From Confluentibacter flavum (lineage in GTDB: Bacteria; Bacteroidota; Bacteroidia; Flavobacteriales; Flavobacteriaceae): a stretch of 64,000 bases of DNA. The stretch lies in assembly GCF_002843175.1 (NCBI RefSeq), contig NZ_PJEO01000011.1, positions 62,001 through 126,000 on the forward strand. The letters are read 5' to 3'. Below the pieces are notes generated by a model that saw only the letters and a list, made by a program, of their open reading frames with translations, did not search any database and was not told the DNA's origin. Positions 17,360 to 26,518 of this stretch are shown here, piece after piece. Made by a program: the position numbers and the translations under genes. Positions within the stretch are counted from its first letter, which is position 1, and each line of letters starts with the position of its first letter.

Positions 17360-18520
17360 ATGATAAAAAAAGAATTTATACTAGTTATGCTAGTCGCTAA
17401 TGTTTTTATAACATATGCCCAAACCCCAGAGTTAACAAAAAAAGATTCCACAATTGTAAGTTCATGGATTGCAGGTATTGGTTTTAATGCTGTCGATGAT
17501 TCGGGCGATCAATTTAATAGATTGTTTGATGTTGAAGAATCCTGGAATGCGGTGCCTTACCCTTCTAGATTAAGTATAGGAAAATATTTTAAAAATGGAT
17601 TAGGAATTGAAGCCATTGCCTCCTATAACAAATATAAAAAAGATAAAATTGTAGATGGTTTGCCTATTGCGAACGACGAAGATTATTTCTCTGTAGATAG
17701 TAGATTGAGTTATGATTTAAACAAAATTATAGGTGAAACAGGTTGGTTCGATCCTTATGTTGGAGTAGGAATTGGTTATACAAATGTCAATGATATTTCT
17801 CGAGGCACATATAATGGAGTATTGGGTTTTAGAACTTGGTTTTCTGACCGAATTGGCTTGGATGTTAATTCATCAGGAAAATGGGCTATGAATTCAAATT
17901 ATACAAATCATTTACAACATGCTGTTGGTGTTGTATATAGATTTAATATTGAAAAAGAATTAAATGAAGACGGAGAAGCGAAACTGGAACTAATTGAAGC
18001 ATTAGAGAAAGAAGCCACTAGAGTTAATGATTCTATCGCTTTAGCAAATGAAAATAAGTTGTTAGCTGAAAGATTAGAAAAAGAAAAAGAAGCCGCAAGA
18101 CTTGCTCAGCTTGAAAAAGAAAAAGAAGAAGCGCGAGCTAAGGAAAAAAGCGATATACAAAATAAAATAGATGCCTTAGAGAACGTTTATTTTGCTTTAA
18201 ATTCGTCAAACTTATCATCTTCATCTAAAAATATATTATCTGATTTAACTTTAATCTTAAGCGAACATCCTAAATTACAATTAGATATCAGTTCCCATAC
18301 GGATTCTAGAGGCACTGCTATTTATAACCAATGGCTTTCTGAACGTAGATTAAAAAGTACGATAGATTATTTGTTAAATAATGGCGTAGGAACAGAAAGG
18401 GTTACAGGAAAAGCCTATGGTGAAGAAAAATTAATCAATGAATGTGACGATAACACTAAATGTTCTGAAATCAAACATAAAGAAAATAGAAGATCGGAAT
18501 TTAAAATTGTTAATTATTAG
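17360..18520 (+). CDS. OmpA-family outer membrane protein
   Basis: A 386-residue protein with a signal peptide (to about residue 20, ITYAQ). The N-terminal half (about 30-200) has alternating strands of an eight-stranded porin-like barrel (SIGKYFKNGLGIEAIASY, YDLNKIIGETGWFDPYVGVGIGY in successive strands). A coiled-coil linker rich in Glu, Lys and Ala follows (about 215-275). The C-terminal OmpA domain (about 280-385) binds peptidoglycan and carries the signature DISSHTDSRGTAIYNQWLSE with the Asp and Arg that hold diaminopimelate. It probably tethers the outer membrane to the wall. It is a single gene with its own terminator. Confidence 0.9.
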   Translation: MIKKEFILVMLVANVFITYAQTPELTKKDSTIVSSWIAGIGFNAVDDSGDQFNRLFDVEESWNAVPYPSRLSIGKYFKNGLGIEAIASYNKYKKDKIVDGLPIANDEDYFSVDSRLSYDLNKIIGETGWFDPYVGVGIGYTNVNDISRGTYNGVLGFRTWFSDRIGLDVNSSGKWAMNSNYTNHLQHAVGVVYRFNIEKELNEDGEAKLELIEALEKEATRVNDSIALANENKLLAERLEKEKEAARLAQLEKEKEEARAKEKSDIQNKIDALENVYFALNSSNLSSSSKNILSDLTLILSEHPKLQLDISSHTDSRGTAIYNQWLSERRLKSTIDYLLNNGVGTERVTGKAYGEEKLINECDDNTKCSEIKHKENRRSEFKIVNY

Positions 18521-18581
18521 GTAGAAATTTCAATATTATTGTTTCTATTGATTTTTAATAGAATTTTAAAATCTTATAATT

Positions 18582-18606
18582 AAGCATCCTTATTGGATGC
18601 TTTTTT
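18582..18606 (+). terminator. intrinsic terminator after OmpA gene
   Basis: AAGCATCC / GGATGCTT stem with a short TTATT loop and a T6 run, 60 bases after the OmpA stop. Confidence 0.8.
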
Positions 18607-18640
18607 ATTTAAAAATACGATATTTGTGTTTCAAATTGCG

Positions 18641-18775
18641 CAAAGGATTGTAGTGGCATCCTTTTTATTTGTTTTGAAATACATTTTTATAACGTTTGGT
18701 ATAACAAATAAAAAAGATATAGCGAAAAGCCTGACCATGCCCTAAGTGTGGATGCGCCCTAAACAAAATTTTAAT
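18641..18775 (+). other. structured leader-like region ahead of the membrane protein-ettA operon
   Basis: A hairpin with stem AAAGGAT / ATCCTTT (18642-18664) and loop TGTAGTGGC runs into a T tract. A second GC-rich stretch at 18715-18763 reads AAAGATATAGCGAAAAGCC and on to GATGCGCCC. The two share a (T)TAG(T/C)G core. From memory, similar paired motifs sit near this locus in other Flavobacteriaceae, which would make it a conserved leader or small RNA. That memory is not verified here. Confidence 0.4.
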
Positions 18776-18776
18776 T

Positions 18777-18959
18777 ATGGCTATGAATAAAAATACAGTC
18801 CTAGCTTGGGCTACAACAATTATGATTTTAGTTGGTTTGCTTTTAATAGGTTTGGGAGCGTTTAAATATGATGATGTTGCTGGCTGGGGATTTGCAGCTG
18901 TAGGTCTAGGTTTTTTTGCAATTGCTTGGGTTTTTAATGCTTTAAAAGGGAGGGTATAA
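18777..18959 (+). CDS. CAL67264-family small membrane protein
   Basis: A 60-residue protein made of two hydrophobic helices (about residues 8-27 and 34-52) separated by FKYDDVAGWG, with a basic C-terminus (LKGRV). It matches what I know of the CAL67264 family, a short membrane protein of Flavobacteriaceae regularly found directly upstream of the EttA-type ABC-F gene. Here its stop codon TAA overlaps the next start (TAATG), so translation of the two is coupled. The function is unknown. Confidence 0.75.
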   Translation: MAMNKNTVLAWATTIMILVGLLLIGLGAFKYDDVAGWGFAAVGLGFFAIAWVFNALKGRV

Positions 18960-20650
18960 TGAGCGACGATAAAAAAGTAATCTTTTCAATGACTGGTTTA
19001 ACCAAAACCTTTCAAGGGGCGAATACCCCCGTATTAAAAAATATTTATTTAAGTTTCTTTTACGGAGCCAAAATCGGGATCCTAGGTTTAAATGGGTCTG
19101 GTAAATCTACATTGCTTAAAATTATTGCTGGAATTGATAAAAATTATCAAGGTGATGTTACGTTTTTGCAAGATTATTCCGTTGGATATTTGGAACAAGA
19201 ACCAAAATTAGACGATAATAAAACCGTTATGGAAGTGGTTCGGGAAGGTGCCGCAGAAACCGTTGCCATTCTTGATGAATACAACAAGATAAATGATATG
19301 TTCGGTTTAGAAGAAGTGTATTCCAATCCTGATAAGATGGAAAAGCTTATGAATAGACAGGCAGAACTTCAAGATCAAATTGATGCCGCCAATGCTTGGG
19401 AACTAGATACCAAACTAGAAATTGCCATGGATGCTTTGCGCACTCCAGATGGTGATAAAAAGATAGGTGTTTTATCTGGTGGAGAGCGTCGCCGTGTGGC
19501 ATTGTGTAGATTGTTATTGCAAGAACCAGATGTATTATTATTGGATGAGCCAACCAACCATTTAGATGCAGAATCTGTGCATTGGTTAGAACATCATTTG
19601 GCGGAATATAAAGGAACCGTGATTGCTGTAACCCATGATAGATACTTTTTGGATAATGTTGCGGGTTGGATTTTAGAACTTGATAGAGGTGAAGGCATTC
19701 CATGGAAAGGGAATTATTCATCTTGGTTGGACCAAAAATCCAAGCGATTGGCACAAGAAAGTAAAACGGCTTCTAAACGCCAAAAAACATTGGAACGCGA
19801 GTTAGAATGGGTCCGTCAAGGAGCAAAAGGTCGACAAACCAAACAAAAGGCACGTTTGAATAATTACGATAAATTATTGAGCCAAGACCAAAAACAGTTG
19901 GATGAAAAGCTTGAAATTTATATTCCAAATGGCCCAAGACTTGGTACAAATGTTATTGAAGCTATTGGTGTTAGCAAAGCTTATGATGATAAATTATTGT
20001 ATGAAGATTTGAATTTTAAATTACCTCAAGCAGGGATTGTAGGTGTTATTGGTCCGAATGGCGCTGGTAAAACTACTATTTTCAGAATGATTATGGGCGA
20101 GGAAACTCCAGATAAAGGCGAGTTTAAAGTTGGAGACACTGCTAAATTAGCTTATGTAGACCAAAAGCATTCCAATATAGATATTGAAAAATCTATTTGG
20201 GAAAACTTTAGTGACAGTCAGGAATTGGTCATGATGGGAGGAAAACAAGTTAATTCTAGGGCTTATTTAAGTCGTTTTAATTTTTCCGGAAGTGAACAAA
20301 ACAAAAAAGTAAAAATGCTTTCTGGGGGTGAACGTAACCGTTTGCATTTAGCTATGACACTTAAAGAGGAGGGTAACGTGTTGCTTTTAGATGAACCTAC
20401 CAACGACCTTGATGTAAACACATTACGTGCTTTGGAAGAAGGTTTGGAAAACTTTGCAGGATGCGCCGTTGTTATTAGTCACGACAGATGGTTTTTAGAT
20501 AGAATATGCACCCATATTTTAGCTTTTGAAGGTGATAGCCAAGTGTATTTTTTTGAAGGAGGTTTTTCTGAATATGAAGAAAATAAAAAGAAACGTTTAG
20601 GTGGGGATTTGATGCCGAAACGAATTAAATATAAAAAATTGGTTCGCTAA
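18959..20650 (+). CDS. ettA: EttA, energy-dependent translational throttle ABC-F protein
   Basis: A 563-residue soluble ABC-F ATPase with two nucleotide-binding domains and no membrane part. Domain one has GLNGSGKST (residue 41 region), LSGGERRRVALCRLL and DVLLLDEPTNHLD. Domain two has GPNGAGKTT, LSGGERNRLHLAMTL and NVLLLDEPTNDLD. The interdomain linker (about 245-320) is rich in Lys and Arg (SKRQKTLERELEWVRQGAKG), as in EttA, which binds the ribosomal E site and gates the first elongation step according to ADP/ATP ratio. It has the EttA-specific arm between Walker A and signature of domain one. Start overlaps the upstream stop by one base. Confidence 0.93.
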   Translation: MSDDKKVIFSMTGLTKTFQGANTPVLKNIYLSFFYGAKIGILGLNGSGKSTLLKIIAGIDKNYQGDVTFLQDYSVGYLEQEPKLDDNKTVMEVVREGAAETVAILDEYNKINDMFGLEEVYSNPDKMEKLMNRQAELQDQIDAANAWELDTKLEIAMDALRTPDGDKKIGVLSGGERRRVALCRLLLQEPDVLLLDEPTNHLDAESVHWLEHHLAEYKGTVIAVTHDRYFLDNVAGWILELDRGEGIPWKGNYSSWLDQKSKRLAQESKTASKRQKTLERELEWVRQGAKGRQTKQKARLNNYDKLLSQDQKQLDEKLEIYIPNGPRLGTNVIEAIGVSKAYDDKLLYEDLNFKLPQAGIVGVIGPNGAGKTTIFRMIMGEETPDKGEFKVGDTAKLAYVDQKHSNIDIEKSIWENFSDSQELVMMGGKQVNSRAYLSRFNFSGSEQNKKVKMLSGGERNRLHLAMTLKEEGNVLLLDEPTNDLDVNTLRALEEGLENFAGCAVVISHDRWFLDRICTHILAFEGDSQVYFFEGGFSEYEENKKKRLGGDLMPKRIKYKKLVR

Positions 20651-20672
20651 AAGTTGGTTTAAGTAATAATAT

Positions 20673-20697
20673 AAAAGTCTGCAATCGCAGGCTTTTT
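20673..20697. terminator. intrinsic terminator between convergent genes
   Basis: AAAAGTCTGC / GCAGGCTTTT stem with one G-U pair and an AATC loop, followed by T residues. It lies between ettA and the convergent 78-residue gene. Confidence 0.75.
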
Positions 20698-20700
20698 GTT

Positions 20701-20937
20701 TTATTGATACATATGTCCGTCGGTAAAATCTTCATATTTTTCTTCGTCCTCTTTAGCTAACTTTTCACTTATTTTGTCAAGTCGTTCATTTTCCTTTTTA
20801 AGTTTATATGATTTTCTAACTCCTAAGATAAGTAGTACAGCAAAAAAAATAACAACAATAGTTAATACGATAACTGTTTGCGTTTGTTCAAATAAAATAA
20901 TTGATAAAGATTGTATTAAAATATAGTTCAGCATCAA
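20701..20937 (-). CDS. small single-pass membrane protein, hypothetical
   Basis: A 78-residue protein with one strong transmembrane segment (about residues 21-41, VIVLTIVVIFFAVLLILGV) followed by a highly charged cytoplasmic tail (YKLKKENERLDKISEKLAKE) likely to be helical. No family recognised. It converges on ettA. The upstream spacer (20938-21214) holds no gene I can see. Confidence 0.55.
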   Translation of the reverse strand: MMLNYILIQSLSIILFEQTQTVIVLTIVVIFFAVLLILGVRKSYKLKKENERLDKISEKLAKEDEEKYEDFTDGHMYQ

Positions 20938-21104
20938 TAATAATAATAGATAAGGTTAATAGCCTACCAAATATACTATTTTTTGTTTATTATACAATTC
21001 AAAAGGAAAGTAGTACAAATATAATGCCTTCTATTTCTGATTCTTTATAATCTTGAGAGCCATCATCAGATTCATTTTAAGTTAAATTTTAACCACAATT
21101 TTAC

Positions 21105-21120
21105 ATATATATATATATAT
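21105..21120. repeat. (AT)8 dinucleotide run
   Basis: Eight uninterrupted AT units in the spacer upstream of the Nudix gene. It could act as an AT-rich promoter element or be length-variable. Confidence 0.6.
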
Positions 21121-21214
21121 GATTTGGTAATTTTTTGCGACATTGCTAGTAAAAAATAATAGACTTAGATTTGATATGTTAGTTGAAATAAATGAAACAA
21201 AACACAGATTTTAA

Positions 21215-21799
21215 ATGATAACAAATCGTATTAAAAACATAGTAAGTAAATTACTCTCCGACAATTATTACATCTTAAAAAAAATAACGTTTGATTTTAA
21301 ACTGAGTAACGGCACATGGGTAACTCAATCAAGAGAAGTATATGATAGAGGTGATGGCGCAGGGATATTGCTTTATAATAAAGAAAAGCAAACCGTTATA
21401 TTGACCAGGCAATTTAGAATGCCTACCTATATGAACGACAATCCAGATGGCATGTTGGTGGAAATTTGCGCGGGGATGTTAGATAAAGACCATCCAGAAG
21501 CTTGCATCATAAGAGAAACCGAAGAAGAAGTTGGTTATAGGTTGCAGAAAGTAAAAAAGGTATTTGAAGCCTATAGTTCGCCTGGGGTGATGACCGAAAA
21601 AATGTATTTTTTTGTTGGTGAATATACAGATGCCATGAAAGTCAGTTCTGGTGGCGGTTTGGAAAGCGAGCATGAAGATATTGAAGTGCTGGAAATTCCC
21701 TTTAAAAAGGCTGTGGACATGCTAAACAATGGCGATATTATAGATACCAGAACCATCGTGTTATTGCAATATGCACAAATTCATAAGCTATTGGAATAA
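21215..21799 (+). CDS. nudK: NudK-like Nudix hydrolase (GDP-mannose pyrophosphatase type)
   Basis: A 194-residue Nudix enzyme. The layout (DFKLSNGTWVTQSREVYDRGDGAGILLYN, then VILTRQFRMPTYMN, then the Nudix box) matches NudK/YffH, which hydrolyses GDP-mannose and related sugar nucleotides. The Nudix box here is GMLDKDHPEACIIRETEEEVGY-like (about residues 88-109). The catalytic RETEEE core is intact, but the usual first glutamate is His and the spacing is one residue short, as also seen in NudK. The tail FFVGEYTDAMKVSSGGG then HEDIEVLEIPF is typical. It is a single gene. Confidence 0.82.
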   Translation: MITNRIKNIVSKLLSDNYYILKKITFDFKLSNGTWVTQSREVYDRGDGAGILLYNKEKQTVILTRQFRMPTYMNDNPDGMLVEICAGMLDKDHPEACIIRETEEEVGYRLQKVKKVFEAYSSPGVMTEKMYFFVGEYTDAMKVSSGGGLESEHEDIEVLEIPFKKAVDMLNNGDIIDTRTIVLLQYAQIHKLLE

Positions 21800-21917
21800 A
21801 ACTGTTGTTTTACCTAGTGATGTCTAATTTTAAAACGGTCAATTCGAGTGTTTTTTGAGAAGTAAAACGGAACAAAAAATGTATCGAGAATAGTTTTTAT
21901 AATTATAACCAACTTTT

Positions 21918-22667
21918 TTATATTATCTTTTTAATGACCCGAAGCTTATGGGTATGACTTTTTTTATCGACGTTATAAATGCCATAATGGTCTAAACGGT
22001 CTATCCGTACTTTGCCATGAGCATGAATGATATAATTATCCCTCATAATAATGCCCACATGAATAATAGTTCCTTCATCATTATCAAAAAAGGCCAGATC
22101 ACCAGGTTCACTTTCTTCAATAAAACTTAAGGCCTCTCCTTGGGTTGCTTGTTGAGAGGCATCACGCAAAAGTTTGTAGCCATTTAGTTTGTAAACCATT
22201 TGGGTGAATCCAGAACAATCTATTCCAAATGGTGTTTTACCTCCCCATAAATAAGGACTGTTTAAATATAAAAAAGCGGTTTCTATGAGATTATTTTTAG
22301 ACAAAACACCTTCAACGATGTTGCCATCGTGTGAGTGATTCAGTATAGATAATGCATTTAATGAAGTCCCTAACAGGATAGGATGTAATTGATGTTTTTC
22401 ATCTTGAATAAACTCAACTAAATCAATCGATAATTTAGGACTGGATGTATCAAGTGATGCATATTGACTTTCATCAATGTCTTGATATTGTTTATTATCA
22501 ATCCAACCTTCATAACCATCAAAAGCCAATCTGATTTTACTCCAATATTTACGTTGTTCCAATACCTTAAAAAAATCACCATATATTACTTGGGAAACCA
22601 GTTCACTTTTATCTGTAGGTTCTAATCTTAAAGGAACCATGCTTAAATTACAAACTCCGTATTGCAT
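21918..22667 (-). CDS. NlpC/P60 (C40) peptidase with SH3-like N-terminus
   Basis: A 249-residue protein. Residues 1-60 form a bacterial SH3-like domain (VPLRLEPTDKSELVSQVIYGDFFKVLE, then WSKIRLAFDGYEGWID split over strands). Residues 125-235 form the NlpC/P60 cysteine peptidase with the triad Cys151 (GIDCSGF), His203 (IIHVGI) and His215. Such enzymes cleave the D-Glu-DAP bond of cell-wall peptides. There is no signal peptide, so it probably acts on imported muropeptides in the cytoplasm, like the YkfC type. Full length and apparently monocistronic. Confidence 0.88.
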   Translation of the reverse strand: MQYGVCNLSMVPLRLEPTDKSELVSQVIYGDFFKVLEQRKYWSKIRLAFDGYEGWIDNKQYQDIDESQYASLDTSSPKLSIDLVEFIQDEKHQLHPILLGTSLNALSILNHSHDGNIVEGVLSKNNLIETAFLYLNSPYLWGGKTPFGIDCSGFTQMVYKLNGYKLLRDASQQATQGEALSFIEESEPGDLAFFDNDEGTIIHVGIIMRDNYIIHAHGKVRIDRLDHYGIYNVDKKSHTHKLRVIKKII

Positions 22668-22780
22668 GTTACTATCTATTGGCTAAGGTATTGTTAATAA
22701 TTAGATATGGTACCGCCATTTGAAAATTTAATTTTAAAAAAGAGATGGATTGTATTAAAAAGTATATCATCAAAAACTAT

Positions 22781-23962
22781 TTAGTAACGCTCAATAATAA
22801 CAGCAGAGGCACCGCCGCCGCCATTACAAATGGCTGCCGCTCCAATTTTTGCATTATTTTGCTCTAATACATTTAGTAAGGTAATTAAAATTCTAACGCC
22901 AGAACATCCCAGTGGATGCCCTAAAGATACGGCACCGCCATTGACATTCACGTTTTTATCTGTAAGTCCTAAAAGTTTCATATTCGCTAAACCAACTACC
23001 GAAAACGCCTCGTTAAACTCAAAAAAATCAACATCATTTATAGCAATTCCTGCGTTTTTTAAAGCTTTAGGCAATGCTTTTGCGGGTGCTGTAGTAAACC
23101 ATTCAGGTTCTTGTGCAGCGTCTGCATAGCCTTTTATGGTAGCCAAAATTTTCAAACCTAGTACTTCAGCTTTTTCTTTACTCATCAAAATCATGGCACC
23201 AGCACCATCATTTATAGTTGAAGCATTAGCAGCTGTAACGGTACCGTCTTTTGTAAATGCAGGACGTAATGATGGAATTTTATCTAGACTAACATTCGTG
23301 AATTCCTCATCCACACTAACCATAATAGGTTCGCCTTTGCGCTGTGGCACTTCAACAGGCACGACCTCATTATTAAATTTACTAGCTTTCCATGCGTTGC
23401 TAGCACGTTTGTAAGATTGGATGGCGAAGGCATCTTGATCTTCACGAGTAAATTCATATTTAGCGGCACACGCATCAGCACAAACGCCCATGGCATTTTG
23501 GTCATAAGCATCTACCAATCCATCTTTTTGCATGCCATCGATTAATTGGGTAGATCCAAATTTAGTACCTGTTCTTGCATATAAATAATGGGGAATTAAA
23601 CTCATATTTTCCATGCCACCGGCAACAACTATATCATTATCACCAATGGCTATGCTTTGAGCTGCTAGCATCACGGCTTTCATACCAGAAGCGCAGACTT
23701 TATTTATGGTTGTGCAAGGTACTGTATTAGGTATGCCGGCATAAATGGCTGCTTGTCTTGCGGGAGCTTGTCCAGAACCCGACTGAACAACTTGTCCCAT
23801 AAACACTTCATCTATTAATTCTGGATTAAGATGTATCTTATTTAAAGCGCCTTTTATAGCAACAGCACCAAGTTGTGGTGCAGGAATGGTTGATAACGCT
23901 CCCATAAAACTACCAATTGGTGTTCGGGTTGCAGATACAATAACCACTTCTTTATTCATCAT
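22781..23962 (-). CDS. thiolase (acetyl-CoA C-acyltransferase)
   Basis: A 393-residue type II thiolase. All catalytic residues are seen: nucleophile Cys90 (NKVCASGMKAV), His349 (GHPLGCSG) and Cys379 (ICNGGGGAS), plus the thiolase block FFEFNEAFSVV. Its length and the alanine-rich loop match biosynthetic acetoacetyl-CoA thiolase (atoB/phbA) or a short-chain 3-ketoacyl-CoA thiolase of beta-oxidation. Which of the two cannot be told from sequence alone. The start is the first of two Met codons (MMNKEV). There are no operon partners within 110 bases on either side. Confidence 0.9.
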   Translation of the reverse strand: MMNKEVVIVSATRTPIGSFMGALSTIPAPQLGAVAIKGALNKIHLNPELIDEVFMGQVVQSGSGQAPARQAAIYAGIPNTVPCTTINKVCASGMKAVMLAAQSIAIGDNDIVVAGGMENMSLIPHYLYARTGTKFGSTQLIDGMQKDGLVDAYDQNAMGVCADACAAKYEFTREDQDAFAIQSYKRASNAWKASKFNNEVVPVEVPQRKGEPIMVSVDEEFTNVSLDKIPSLRPAFTKDGTVTAANASTINDGAGAMILMSKEKAEVLGLKILATIKGYADAAQEPEWFTTAPAKALPKALKNAGIAINDVDFFEFNEAFSVVGLANMKLLGLTDKNVNVNGGAVSLGHPLGCSGVRILITLLNVLEQNNAKIGAAAICNGGGGASAVIIERY

Positions 23963-24166
23963 TTAAGTTCTTTAACTAAGTAAGTACGAAATTAATCATT
24001 TTTTGGCAGAAATAAGATGGATTACTCTATTTTAAAAGTTAAAAGAAGCCCTAGAATTTATTACATTTGAAAAGAGCTTAGCTATAAGTTTCAATTAAAG
24101 CTATATGTTTGCTATGCGGATTCTCTATGATATTTAAAACAGTATAGAGAACATATAAAAACCTTA

Positions 24167-26224
24167 ATGCACCAAATGCAAGACATTACAAATAAATTAT
24201 ATAAAAATCATTCTTTAATTTACAAAGGCTTACTTTTTGTATGTACCACGTTTTTAATTGTTTACCTATTTCCTAAAAGTGGAAAATTTAAGTACAATTT
24301 TGAAAAAGGAAAACCTTGGCAATCAGAAAACTTATATGCGCCATTCAATTTTGCCGTAAAAAAGTCTGATGAAGAAATAGCTGCTGAAAAGCAAAACATT
24401 ATCGATCATTCGATTGTTTATTTTAATGAAGATGCTGCAATTGAAAAGAAAGTAGCTGATTTATTTAATGTTGAATTTAAAAAAACGTTTTCAGATTCAT
24501 TGCCCAAATCAACGTTGGTCAATATATACAACACGGGAAATAAAATTATTTCAGAATTGTACCATTTTGGAATTTTAAATGAAGATTATAATTATCCTGA
24601 TGATAGGGTTGCTGTTATTCTTGAAGGACAGGTTAAAAAGCACAATACCCAATTTTCAAATTTAATTAAACAAGATGAAGTAAAATCTTCCATTGTAAAA
24701 CTACTTTCTGAGCATAATTTGGATGATTACGAAACCATGTTTGTATCCTTGTTTTTTGATCTTGTCGAACCTAATTTAACGTTGAATGAATCGTTTACCA
24801 ATAAGGCGCTGAAAGATGATCTTGATAAAATATCTTATTCAAGGGGGAGTGTAGAAAAAGAAACATTAATTATATCCAAAGGAGAAGTTATAGAAGGCGA
24901 TAAGTATCAAATATTACAATCACTAAAAGCAGAATTTGAATCACAGGTGTGGACCAAGTCTAACTATAATTGGATTTTATTTGCCTACACATTATTGGTT
25001 TCGTTAGCACTATTAATGTTGCTTTTATTTTTAAGAAAATATAGGTTGGATATATTTGAGAATAATACAAAAGTTACTTTTATATTTTTCAATATATTTT
25101 TAATGGTATTACTTACCACTTTGGTAGTTAATTACAATTCTAAATTTATTTATGTAGTACCCATCTGTATTTTGCCCTTGGTATTAAAGGCTTTTTTTGA
25201 TGCTAGGTTAGGTATGTTTGCTCATGTTATTACTGTTTTGCTATTAGGGTCTATTGTACCCAATAGTTATGAATATATGTTTCTTCAAATTATAGCGGGC
25301 ATAGTTACAATATTAACAGTTTCGGAGTTATATAAACGTGCTAATTTGTTTATTTCGGTAGCACAAATAACGCTTATTTACATTATTGCCTATTTTGCCT
25401 TTTTTGTAATTCATGAAGGAAGCGTAGATACTATTAATTGGGAAACATTTATTTGGTTTATTTTATGTGGTCTTGCCACTTTATTTGTGCAACCACTTAT
25501 TTATGCCTATGAGAAAATATTTGGTTTGGTTTCTGATGTGTCGCTTTTAGAATTGTCCGATACCAATTCCAAATTACTTAAAGAACTATCAAATGTGGCG
25601 CCTGGGACATTCCATCATTCATTAAGTGTTGCAAACTTAGCAGAATCGTGTGCTAGTGAAATAGGTGCCAATGCCATGTTGGTTAGGGTAGGCGCCTTGT
25701 ACCATGATATAGGGAAAATGAAAAGTCCAACCTATTTTACCGAAAATCAGACTACAGGAATCAATCCGCATGAAGAATTATCTCCCAAAGAAAGTGCCAA
25801 AATAATTGTAGATCACATTATAAATGGTATAGAGATAGCCAGAAAGTATAACCTTCCAGATAGGGTTATGGATTTTATAAGGACACATCATGGCACTAGT
25901 TCTGTTTATTATTTTTATATGAAAGAAAAAGAACTAAATGATACTGCTGAAAGAATGGATTTTTGTTATCCAGGACCAAGACCATTTAGTAAAGAAACCG
26001 CGATTTTAATGATGTGCGATAGTGTAGAAGCCGCTTCCAAAAGTTTGAATAACCCTACATCCATTAAAATTGATAGCTTTGTTGAAAGCATTATCAATAA
26101 GCAAATTGAAGAAGATCAATTTTTGAATGCAAACATTACTTTTAAGGAAATAGAATCCATAAAAAAAGTATTAAAACACAAGCTAGCAAACATTTACCAT
26201 TTACGAATTGAGTATCCAGAATAG
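24167..26224 (+). CDS. PgpH-type HD-domain membrane phosphodiesterase (7TMR-HDED)
   Basis: A 685-residue inner-membrane protein. Residue 20-40 is a first membrane helix, residues 45-260 an extracytoplasmic 7TMR-HDED sensor domain (NLYAPFNFAVKKSDEEI, ISKGEVIEGDKYQILQSL), residues 265-460 several membrane helices, and residues 480-685 a cytoplasmic HD domain. The HD metal ligands are visible as PGTFHHSLSVANLAE, YHDIGKMKSP and IRTHHGTSSVYYFY. In Listeria PgpH this architecture hydrolyses the second messenger c-di-AMP, so that role is inferred here. A second in-frame Met lies three codons downstream, so the exact start is uncertain. Confidence 0.9.
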   Translation: MHQMQDITNKLYKNHSLIYKGLLFVCTTFLIVYLFPKSGKFKYNFEKGKPWQSENLYAPFNFAVKKSDEEIAAEKQNIIDHSIVYFNEDAAIEKKVADLFNVEFKKTFSDSLPKSTLVNIYNTGNKIISELYHFGILNEDYNYPDDRVAVILEGQVKKHNTQFSNLIKQDEVKSSIVKLLSEHNLDDYETMFVSLFFDLVEPNLTLNESFTNKALKDDLDKISYSRGSVEKETLIISKGEVIEGDKYQILQSLKAEFESQVWTKSNYNWILFAYTLLVSLALLMLLLFLRKYRLDIFENNTKVTFIFFNIFLMVLLTTLVVNYNSKFIYVVPICILPLVLKAFFDARLGMFAHVITVLLLGSIVPNSYEYMFLQIIAGIVTILTVSELYKRANLFISVAQITLIYIIAYFAFFVIHEGSVDTINWETFIWFILCGLATLFVQPLIYAYEKIFGLVSDVSLLELSDTNSKLLKELSNVAPGTFHHSLSVANLAESCASEIGANAMLVRVGALYHDIGKMKSPTYFTENQTTGINPHEELSPKESAKIIVDHIINGIEIARKYNLPDRVMDFIRTHHGTSSVYYFYMKEKELNDTAERMDFCYPGPRPFSKETAILMMCDSVEAASKSLNNPTSIKIDSFVESIINKQIEEDQFLNANITFKEIESIKKVLKHKLANIYHLRIEYPE

Positions 26225-26249
26225 ATATTCAAAAAAAGGATAAAAATAG

Positions 26250-26280
26250 TTGCGTTGTAAAAGATGATGCGTTACATTTG
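26250..26280 (+). promoter_or_regulatory. promoter for the tRNA-Ser/tRNA-Pro operon
   Basis: TTG at 26250-26252, a 20-base spacer and a perfect TAnnTTTG box TACATTTG at 26273-26280, 37 bases before the tRNA-Ser 5' end. Confidence 0.65.
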
Positions 26281-26316
26281 CAACCGCAATTTTATTGCAG
26301 AAGTTCTTTAAAATTC

Positions 26317-26400
26317 GGAGAGGTGCCAGAGTGGTAATGGAGCAGATTGCTAATCTGTCGACGCGTAAGTGTCGCCAGGGTTCGAGTCCCTGTCTCTCCG
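26317..26400 (+). tRNA. tRNA-Ser(GCU)
   Basis: An 84-nt cloverleaf. Acceptor GGAGAGG pairs with TCTCTCC, discriminator G at 26400. Anticodon stem GCAGA/TCTGT with loop TTGCTAA places anticodon GCT at 26349-26351. A long variable arm (ACGCGTAAGTGT region) is typical of serine tRNAs, and the T arm is CAGGG-TTCGAGT-CCCTG. CCA is not encoded. Confidence 0.95.
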
Positions 26401-26419
26401 CAAAAGAAGATAATCATCT

Positions 26420-26494
26420 CGGGGTGTAGCGTAGCCCGGTTATCGCGCCTGCTTTGGGAGCAGGAGGTCGCAGGTTCGAATCCTGCCACCCCGA
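26420..26494 (+). tRNA. tRNA-Pro(UGG), integration target
   Basis: A 75-nt cloverleaf with acceptor CGGGGTG / CACCCCG and discriminator A. The anticodon stem CCTGC/GCAGG with loop TTTGGGA gives anticodon TGG at 26455-26457; T arm GCAGG-TTCGAAT-CCTGC. Its 3' end from 26479 is the left copy of the 17-bp direct repeat that bounds the genomic island, so the intact gene here is reconstituted by the element. Confidence 0.95.
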
Positions 26495-26495
26495 C
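26479..26495 (+). repeat. att core, left copy (tRNA end)
   Basis: AATCCTGCCACCCCGAC: the last 15 bases of tRNA-Pro with one T-loop base before them and one base after. An exact copy lies at 57743-57759. Integration into the 3' end of a tRNA with duplication of this part is the usual product of tyrosine recombinases. Confidence 0.88.
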
Positions 26496-26518
26496 GAACC
26501 TAGTTTTAGGAAGTATCA

